Assembly: GCA_905201305.1 (NCBI GenBank)
Contig: CAJKNS010000079.1
Span: 1 to 9,534, forward strand
Reading direction: 5' to 3'
Source: an uncultured Eubacteriales bacterium
Lineage (GTDB): Bacteria > Bacillota > Clostridia > Oscillospirales > Oscillospiraceae
Length of the DNA stretch: 9,534 bases
Of the stretch, positions 4,786 through 9,534 are shown one piece after another; positions within the stretch are counted from its first letter, which is position 1, and each line of letters begins with the position of its first letter. The notes under the pieces are model-generated. The model did not search any database and was not told the origin of the DNA. It saw nothing but the letters and a program-made list of their open reading frames with translations. A program made the translations under genes and the position numbers.

Positions 4786-7026
4786 ATGATAACGGTTTGG
4801 AACGAAGGCGGCTATTACCACCGCGGCGCCGCAATCTCTGCCCAGGAGGGAATGCAGGCTGGCTATCGCCCGGATACCGGTCGAACCAAAACCATGGCAT
4901 ACGGCATCATGGCAGCCCACAACCTCAGCGGCGATATGCAGCATTTGAAAATGAAGTTCGATGCCATGGCATCCCATGACATTACCTATGTGGGCATCAT
5001 TCAAACAGCCCGCGCCAGCGGTCTTAAGGAGTTTCCCCTGCCCTATGTGCTCACCAACTGTCATAACAGTCTGTGCGCAGTGGGCGGCACCATCAACGAG
5101 GACGATCATGTATTCGGTCTGTCCGCCGCAAAAAAATATGGCGGCGAGTTTGTCCCTGCCCACCAGGCGGTGATTCACTCCTATATGCGGGAGCGATATG
5201 CCGGCTGCGGAAAGATGATTATTGGCTCCGATTCCCACACCCGCTATGGTGCATACGGCACCATGGCAATCGGCGAGGGCGGGCCGGAGCTGGTGAAGCA
5301 GCTGCTTGGCAGGACCTATGACATTGACCTGCCCCAGGTGGTGGGCGTTTATCTCACCGGCGCTCCTCGTCCCGGCGTCGGTCCTCAGGATGTTGCGCTG
5401 AGCATCATCGAAAAGACCTTTGCCGCAGGTACCGTAAAGAATGCGGTGATGGAGTTCTTCGGTCCCGGCATCTCCTCCCTTGCCATGGACTACCGCAGCG
5501 GCATTGACGTGATGACCACCGAAACCTCCTGTCTCAGCTCCATTTGGGAAACGGACGATGTAGTAAAGGAATCCCTGACCATCCATGGGCGCGGCGCGGA
5601 TTATCATCCCATGCATCCCCAGGAGGGCGCTTATTATGACCGCATTCTGGCAGTGGATCTTTCCACGGTGGAATGTATGATTGCACTGCCCTTCCATCCC
5701 TCCTGCGCCGTTTCCATCCATACCTTCAACGAGAATCTGGAAGACCTGCTCCACCAGGTGGAAGTTCGCCGGGAGCAGCAGCTGGAGCTGAAGTCCAAGC
5801 CCGAAAGTCTGCTCCATAAGATTCGCGGCGGCAAATTTTATGCCGATCAGGGCGTCATTGCAGGCTGCTCCGGCGGCACCTATCAGAACCTCCAGAAGGC
5901 AGCGCAGATTCTGGACGGCAAACCCCTGGGCTCCGGCGAATTCTGGCTGTCTGCCTACCCTGCCTCCATGCCCGTGATGATGGAGCTAGGGAAAACCGGC
6001 GATTTGGGCAAGCTGATGGCAAGCGGCGTTTCCATCCGCTCCGCGTTCTGCGGTCCCTGCTTCGGCGCCGGTGATGTGCCTGCCAACGGTGCATTCTCCA
6101 TTCGCCACTCCACCCGAAACTTCCCCAACCGCGAAGGCAGTAAGCCCGGTGACAATCAGCTGTCCTATGTGGCGCTGATGGACGCCCGCTCCATTGCCGT
6201 CTCCGCCCTGAATGGCGGCGCGATTACCGCTGCTTCCGACTACCCGGAGATTCAGGCGGACCCCAGCCGTGTGGAGTATCATTACGATGACAGCTCCTAC
6301 CGCGCCCGGGTATACTATGGTGTCGGCAAGCCCCAGCCCCAGGAGGAGCTGGTGTTCGGTCCCAACATTGCCGACTGGCCCCAGCAGATTCCCCTGCCGG
6401 AAAACCTGCTGCTGACGGTCTGCTCCGCCATCTACGATCCGCTGACCACCACCGATGAGCTGATCCCCTCCGGTGAAACCTCCTCCTACCGCTCCAATCC
6501 CCTTCGTCTCAGCGAATTTGCTCTGAGCCGCAAGGACCCCCAATATGTCCCCCGTGCAAAGGCGGTTTTGGCACTGGAGCATCAGCGTCAGGAGAATCCC
6601 GCCAGCGTTGCCGATCAGATGGCAGGCTATGATCCCGCTGTCACCGGTCTTGGCAGCGTGGTAATGTCCATTCGTCCCGGCGACGGCTCTGCGCGGGAGC
6701 AGGCAGCCTCCTGCCAGCGGGTACTGGGCGGCTGTGCCAACCTCTGCCTGGAATATGCCACCAAGCGCTATCGTTCCAACGTCATCAACTGGGGCATGGT
6801 CCCCTTCACCGTAGAGAACATCGAAGCCCTGAACATTCAGCCCGGTGATCGGCTGTATGTGCCCGGTATCCGCAAGGCGCTGGGCGGCATGGACGAAACC
6901 GTCTCCGGTACGCTGATTCAGCCGGACGGCTCCAGGGAAATTGCCCTCCAGCTGAAGAATCTCTCCCGGGAGGAACGGGACGTGATTCTCTCCGGCTGTC
7001 TCATCAATTACTACGCAGGAAAATAA
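4786..7026 (+). CDS. Aconitase-superfamily hydratase (substrate unassigned)
   Basis: 746-residue iron-sulfur hydro-lyase of the aconitase fold, size and domain order as in AcnA (domains 1-3, linker, swivel domain 4). Three [4Fe-4S] ligands are present at aconitase spacing: C361 (GCSGGTYQ), C422 and C425 (CGPCFG). Other active-site equivalents, pig mitochondrial aconitase numbering from memory, are H93 (H101), D149/H151 in SDSHT (D165/H167), E246 (E262), R444 and R449 in TRNFPNRE (R447/R452), and S635/R637 in GSAREQAA (S642/R644). Differences from classical aconitase include C92 where Asp100 is expected, CSGG in place of CTNS, and AREQ in place of SREH. It resembles the uncharacterised hydratase group to which E. 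coli YbhJ belongs, so citrate/isocitrate should not be assumed. Start at 4786 follows AGGAGG (4773-4778) at 7 bases; upstream in-frame starts lack one and overlap the promoter. Monocistronic, cytosolic. Confidence 0.85.
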   Translation: MITVWNEGGYYHRGAAISAQEGMQAGYRPDTGRTKTMAYGIMAAHNLSGDMQHLKMKFDAMASHDITYVGIIQTARASGLKEFPLPYVLTNCHNSLCAVGGTINEDDHVFGLSAAKKYGGEFVPAHQAVIHSYMRERYAGCGKMIIGSDSHTRYGAYGTMAIGEGGPELVKQLLGRTYDIDLPQVVGVYLTGAPRPGVGPQDVALSIIEKTFAAGTVKNAVMEFFGPGISSLAMDYRSGIDVMTTETSCLSSIWETDDVVKESLTIHGRGADYHPMHPQEGAYYDRILAVDLSTVECMIALPFHPSCAVSIHTFNENLEDLLHQVEVRREQQLELKSKPESLLHKIRGGKFYADQGVIAGCSGGTYQNLQKAAQILDGKPLGSGEFWLSAYPASMPVMMELGKTGDLGKLMASGVSIRSAFCGPCFGAGDVPANGAFSIRHSTRNFPNREGSKPGDNQLSYVALMDARSIAVSALNGGAITAASDYPEIQADPSRVEYHYDDSSYRARVYYGVGKPQPQEELVFGPNIADWPQQIPLPENLLLTVCSAIYDPLTTTDELIPSGETSSYRSNPLRLSEFALSRKDPQYVPRAKAVLALEHQRQENPASVADQMAGYDPAVTGLGSVVMSIRPGDGSAREQAASCQRVLGGCANLCLEYATKRYRSNVINWGMVPFTVENIEALNIQPGDRLYVPGIRKALGGMDETVSGTLIQPDGSREIALQLKNLSREERDVILSGCLINYYAGK

Positions 7027-7031
7027 CTTGT

Positions 7032-7071
7032 ACCCAGGCTGCAAACCATTGTGCAGCCTGGGTTTTCTTTG
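7032..7071 (+). terminator. Terminator of the hydratase gene
   Basis: ACCCAGGCTGCA (7032-7043) pairs perfectly over 12 bp with TGCAGCCTGGGT (7052-7063), with an 8-base loop, then TTTTCTTTG. It begins 5 bases after the hydratase TAA. Confidence 0.95.
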
Positions 7072-7167
7072 TGCATTTTGCGCATTTCTCTCGGCAGCTG
7101 TATGGGGCATTCCACCAAAAATTCTTTGAATTCTACAGAACCCCTTACTTGGATTCCGAAAAAGTTG

Positions 7168-7173
7168 TATAAT
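7168..7173 (+). promoter_or_regulatory. Predicted -10 of the CarD-family gene
   Basis: A consensus TATAAT at 7168-7173 is the only good -10 between the hydratase terminator and the CarD-family start. The -35 at 17-base spacing (TTACTT, 7145-7150) is poor. The expected start near 7180 gives an ~86-base purine-rich leader in which CGGAA occurs four times (7198, 7203, 7223, 7242). Confidence 0.55.
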
Positions 7174-7265
7174 GGATGGGTAAGTACTCGCTGGATGCGG
7201 AACGGAACGAAACACAGCAGAACGGAATTGGAATCAGGTCACGGAATCTTTGGAGGAATACGAAT

Positions 7266-7799
7266 ATGTCTGAGTTAAACTTACACATTGGCGACTGCAT
7301 TCACTATGGCGGTCACGGGGTCTGCCGAATCTGTGGGCGCGAAACCAAAACCCTTGGGAAGGAATGCCGGGACTATTTCCTGCTTCACCCGATTGGGGAT
7401 GAAAAAACCACCCTTTATTTGCCGGTAGACGCCCAGCCGGATCGGGTAAAGCTCCGGAATGTGCTCTCCGCAGGCGAAATCTATCAATTGGTTGCCCAGG
7501 AGCAGCAGAATCCCCCCAGTTGGATCAGCGATTGTCGGGAGCGCCGTCAAATCTGCGGGCAAACGCTACGCAGCGGTGATGCCGGGGCTCTGATCCATCT
7601 GGTCCGGAATATGTACACCCACGAACAGCAGATGCCCTCCGGCAAGCTGCTGCCCCTGAGCGATCAGGAGCTGCTCCAGTCTGCGGAGAATCAGCTCTAT
7701 AACGAATTTCAGTTTGTGCTGGACATTGCCCGGGAGCAGGTGCTGCCCTTTATTCTCGGAGAATGCCGGATTTCGGAAAAAAGCGATCCCTCTGCATAA
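7266..7799 (+). CDS. CarD/CdnL-family transcriptional regulator
   Basis: 177-residue protein of the CarD family, which binds the beta subunit of RNA polymerase and stabilises or tunes the open promoter complex. Residues about 6-75 are the RNA polymerase-interacting domain, a Tudor-like fold shared with Mfd, with the family opening HIGDCIHYGGHGVCRI (7-22; consensus vGdxVvYpghGvxxI), RDYFLL (35-40) and YLPVD (51-55). Residues about 84-165 form the helical DNA-binding domain, beginning PSWISDCRERR. W86 is placed like the Trp that wedges into the upstream edge of the -10 bubble in mycobacterial CarD, and GKLLPLSDQELLQSAENQL (126-144) follows. Start at 7266 follows GGAGG (7252-7256) at 9 bases. 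An in-frame ATG 30 codons upstream would add residues unlike the family. Single-gene unit; target promoters cannot be told from sequence. Firmicutes may carry several paralogues. Confidence 0.9.
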   Translation: MSELNLHIGDCIHYGGHGVCRICGRETKTLGKECRDYFLLHPIGDEKTTLYLPVDAQPDRVKLRNVLSAGEIYQLVAQEQQNPPSWISDCRERRQICGQTLRSGDAGALIHLVRNMYTHEQQMPSGKLLPLSDQELLQSAENQLYNEFQFVLDIAREQVLPFILGECRISEKSDPSA

Positions 7800-7847
7800 A
7801 AATTTAAGTCTGTTCCCTTTTTTCGATGGAATGTTACACAGCGCATA

Positions 7848-7856
7848 TGCTATGCT
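7848..7856 (+). promoter_or_regulatory. Orphan extended -10-like element
   Basis: TGC TATGCT lies in the gap after the CarD-family gene. It shares the TGCTA start of the hpf and hydratase -10 elements. No convincing -35 is found at 16-18 bases. A transcript would start near 7863 and stop at the hairpin ending at 7932, giving about 70 bases of non-coding RNA. Evidence is weak. Confidence 0.25.
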
Positions 7857-7892
7857 GATGGCGCAGCTTACAGATCGAGTATCCATAATCCG

Positions 7893-7932
7893 AAAAAATG
7901 AGTGCCTGCAAATGCGCAGGCACTCATTTTTT
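7893..7932. terminator. Bidirectional terminator between the CarD-family gene and alr
   Basis: A 17-bp perfect stem (7893-7909 with 7916-7932) encloses the loop AAATGC. The outer six pairs are A-T, so a T tract follows the GC-rich core (TGAGTGCCTGC) on both strands. On + it ends the CarD-family message, with more T-rich sequence at 7935-7950. On - it ends the alr message 17 bases after its stop. The gap 7800-7892 before it holds no supported gene. Confidence 0.93.
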
Positions 7933-7948
7933 GCTTATTTTTTCTTCT

Positions 7949-9037
7949 TTATTCGTATGTGACATCCATGCCCTTCACCAGCAGAGGATTGATCTCAATT
8001 CTCACCGAATCGCCAACCACCGCCGGAATGTCCGTTACATCAAAAATCGTTTGGACCATTCCGATATGCCCCAGCACCCGGGCAGGCCTCCCGTTCACCG
8101 ACACATAGAAGGCTTTTTTCTTCAGAAATGCCTTCACATAGCCAAGACCCCCGCGCAGGCAGTCCCGGAACCGAAACAGATCATTACCCTTTTCCACGCC
8201 GAAGCCATGGAAATAGCCTACGCCGCAAACCGCGATTTTTGTAGGACGCTTTGCCTTCCAGGCTGCGCCGTAGCCCACGGTATGCCCCTTTGGAAGCTCA
8301 CGGATCAGCTCCACCTGAGTCCGGCACCAGCCAATTTTCTGTAGCCCCAGATCACCGGGAAAGCTCAGCCGTCCCAGCAGCGCCGAGCCCAGCCGCACCC
8401 CATCCAGGTACATCTCCGGATATTTAAGGAATGCCGAGGAATTACAGCAGTGACGGGTTCCAAGGTCATAGCCCGCTGCCGTCAGCTTGTCCAGAACGCC
8501 GGAAAATGCCGCGAACTGCACTCTGGTATCCTTTTCGCTGGAAAACGCGCTGTGGAAATGGGTGTAGATGCCGGTTACCTGCAAATGCGTAAGGCTGTAA
8601 ACCTGCTGAATTTCCTCCAGCTGCTCCGTCAGAAAGCCATATCTGCCCATACCGGTGTCAATTTTGATGTGGCACAGGAAAGTCTTTCCCGCCTGCTCCG
8701 CCACCTGCTCCATCGCCTGTGCGCATTCCAGCGAGCCAACCGTCGCAGTGGCGTTTTTCTCCAGTAATACCTCAAGCTCCTCCGGAATACAGGTGGCACG
8801 CATCATGAGGATTTCTTCCTCCGAAAAGCCACTATCCCGCAGGGCACAGACCTCCTCCAGTCCCGTAACCGCAAACCGGTCAATTCCGCTCTCTCGTAGG
8901 ACCTGCGCCATGGGAATCAGACCAAGACCATAGCCGTTTCCTTTAATGACGCCGTAAATGGGCGTGTTCCCCGCCTTTTCCCGGAGCACCTGAATGTTCT
9001 GCTCCAGCGCCTTCCGGTCCACTACATATGCATTCAT
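7949..9037 (-). CDS. alr: Alanine racemase family protein (fold-type III PLP enzyme), divergent
   Basis: 362-residue PLP-dependent racemase, expected to interconvert L- and D-alanine for peptidoglycan. The PLP lysine is K32 in VIKGNGYGLG (consensus VKANAYGHG). K125 and R132 in IKIDTGMGRYG match the carbamylated Lys and Arg of Bacillus-type Alr. H160 (YTHFHS), N199/S200 and R215 (DGVRLG) follow, and the second catalytic base is Y256 in TVGYG. Departures are VRLG for VRPG, GYFHGF for GYxDGY, GMVQ for the CMDQ block (326-329), and a short C terminus after VGDSVRIEINPL without the usual TIxYEI segment. Family assignment is firm; alanine specificity is likely but not proved. Start follows GGAGGA (9050-9045) at 7 bases. 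It sits 16 bases downstream of the FemAB-family gene, so both belong to one cell-wall operon ending at the 7893-7932 terminator. Confidence 0.88.
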   Translation of the reverse strand: MNAYVVDRKALEQNIQVLREKAGNTPIYGVIKGNGYGLGLIPMAQVLRESGIDRFAVTGLEEVCALRDSGFSEEEILMMRATCIPEELEVLLEKNATATVGSLECAQAMEQVAEQAGKTFLCHIKIDTGMGRYGFLTEQLEEIQQVYSLTHLQVTGIYTHFHSAFSSEKDTRVQFAAFSGVLDKLTAAGYDLGTRHCCNSSAFLKYPEMYLDGVRLGSALLGRLSFPGDLGLQKIGWCRTQVELIRELPKGHTVGYGAAWKAKRPTKIAVCGVGYFHGFGVEKGNDLFRFRDCLRGGLGYVKAFLKKKAFYVSVNGRPARVLGHIGMVQTIFDVTDIPAVVGDSVRIEINPLLVKGMDVTYE

Positions 9038-9053
9038 ACGTCCGTCCTCCGGC

Positions 9054-9534
9054 TCACTTTTTGTTTTTCAGCAGATAGAGCTTTTTCCGCAGCTCCATAA
9101 ACACCGGCTTACCCTTGGTAATCATAAAGTTCACAGGCTTATTGAGCACCATGTCCATTTCGCCCACAAACTCCACATAGTCGCCGCCAAAGCCCAGCTT
9201 GAACTTATAAAGGCCATACAGCGGATGATCCTCGCCAACCCGACCGGGAACACCACGGAAGTCATAGATTCGGCAGCCCTGTTCCACTGCCCACTCGATC
9301 ATGCTCCACTGGAGCATATAGTTGGGCATCAGATTCCGATGCTCGTTGGAGGATGCGCCATAGAGGTACCACACCTTGTCGCCATACCAGATTGCCAGGG
9401 TGCCCGCAATCGCCTGCCCCTCATAATATGCCATATACAGCCGGGCATGCTCGCCCAGATTGTCCAGCATGTTTTCAAAGTAAGAAGCCTCCCGGGTGAC
9501 AAATCCATCCCGGACGCCGGTTTCCAGCATCAGC
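9054..9534 (-). CDS. FemA/FemB-family peptidoglycan bridge aminoacyltransferase, C-terminal part, 5' truncated by window edge
   Basis: About 160 C-terminal residues of a FemABX-type transferase, which adds amino acids from aminoacyl-tRNA to the peptide stem of lipid II. The frame stays open to the window edge, so the start is outside. Seen here is most of the second GNAT-like domain: a beta strand pair (ARLYMAYYEGQAIAGTLAIW), the WYLYGAS segment, then NLMPNYMLQWSMIEWA, and the family's strongest block, YDFRGVPG followed by HPLYGLYKFKLGFGGDYVEFVGE. The tail is basic (MELRKKLYLLKNKK), suiting membrane association. The amino acid added cannot be read from the sequence. The TGA at 9056-9054 lies four bases before the Shine-Dalgarno sequence of alr, which follows directly. 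Confidence 0.92.
   Translation of the reverse strand, partial: LMLETGVRDGFVTREASYFENMLDNLGEHARLYMAYYEGQAIAGTLAIWYGDKVWYLYGASSNEHRNLMPNYMLQWSMIEWAVEQGCRIYDFRGVPGRVGEDHPLYGLYKFKLGFGGDYVEFVGEMDMVLNKPVNFMITKGKPVFMELRKKLYLLKNKK

Noticed and set aside
5986..7215. Long antisense open frame (409 codons) opposite the hydratase 3' half
   Set aside because: It mirrors the codon structure of the hydratase gene, shows no recognisable domain and runs through the hydratase terminator. A similar 348-codon frame at 4771-5817 and a 204-codon frame opposite hpf are rejected for the same reasons.
7176..7265. N-terminal extension of the CarD-family protein
   Set aside because: The first 30 codons are unlike the family and lack a ribosome binding site; GGAGG at 7252-7256 defines the start at 7266.
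7826..7858. Ten-residue open frame starting with ATG after the CarD-family gene
   Set aside because: No ribosome binding site and too short to distinguish from chance.
7905..7916. 12-base sequence CCTGCAAATGCG shared with 8578-8589 inside alr
   Set aside because: Only 12 bases, one copy in a terminator and one in a coding region, with no extension; most likely coincidence.

Overview
The window looks like a chromosomal segment of a GC-rich (roughly 55% by eye) Clostridia-type Firmicute, most likely of the Oscillospirales/Ruminococcaceae kind. The basis is a GTP-type PEP carboxykinase, a long-form HPF, a CarD-family regulator with the Firmicute C-terminal layout, a FemAB-type transferase, strong GGAGG ribosome binding sites, a TTG start and compact rho-independent terminators. 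The genus is inference. No rRNA, tRNA, CRISPR array, IS element or phage gene was seen.

Layout. (1) 1-431 (+): 3' end of the GTP-dependent PEP carboxykinase gene, closed by a strong terminator. (2) 610-1149 (+): long-form ribosome hibernation factor HPF with its own extended -10 promoter, a small hairpin at the predicted mRNA 5' end and a terminator. (3) 4544 down to 1220 (-): a tight four-gene operon, zinc-binding lipoprotein (znuA-like), ATPase (znuC-like), permease (znuB-like) and an MscS-type mechanosensitive channel. It is transcribed from a strong promoter whose -10 lies inside an imperfect palindrome. (4) 4786-7026 (+): a 746-residue aconitase-superfamily hydratase, divergent from the zinc operon, with its own promoter, a leader hairpin next to the Shine-Dalgarno sequence, and a terminator. 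(5) 7266-7799 (+): a CarD/CdnL-family RNA polymerase-binding regulator. (6) 7800-7948: a non-coding gap with a promoter-like element and a long hairpin that can terminate transcription in both directions. (7) 9534 down to 7949 (-): the 3' part of a FemAB-family peptidoglycan bridge transferase followed by a divergent alanine racemase, probably one cell-wall operon.

The genes cover central carbon metabolism (PEPCK, hydratase), stress and growth control (HPF, CarD), zinc uptake with a mechanosensitive channel, and peptidoglycan building. No clearly new multi-gene system is visible. The points most worth a second look are the unassigned aconitase-family enzyme and its structured leader, the Cys/His cluster at the N terminus of the zinc ATPase, the mechanosensitive channel inside the zinc operon, the divergent alanine racemase, and a possible short RNA between 7848 and 7932.
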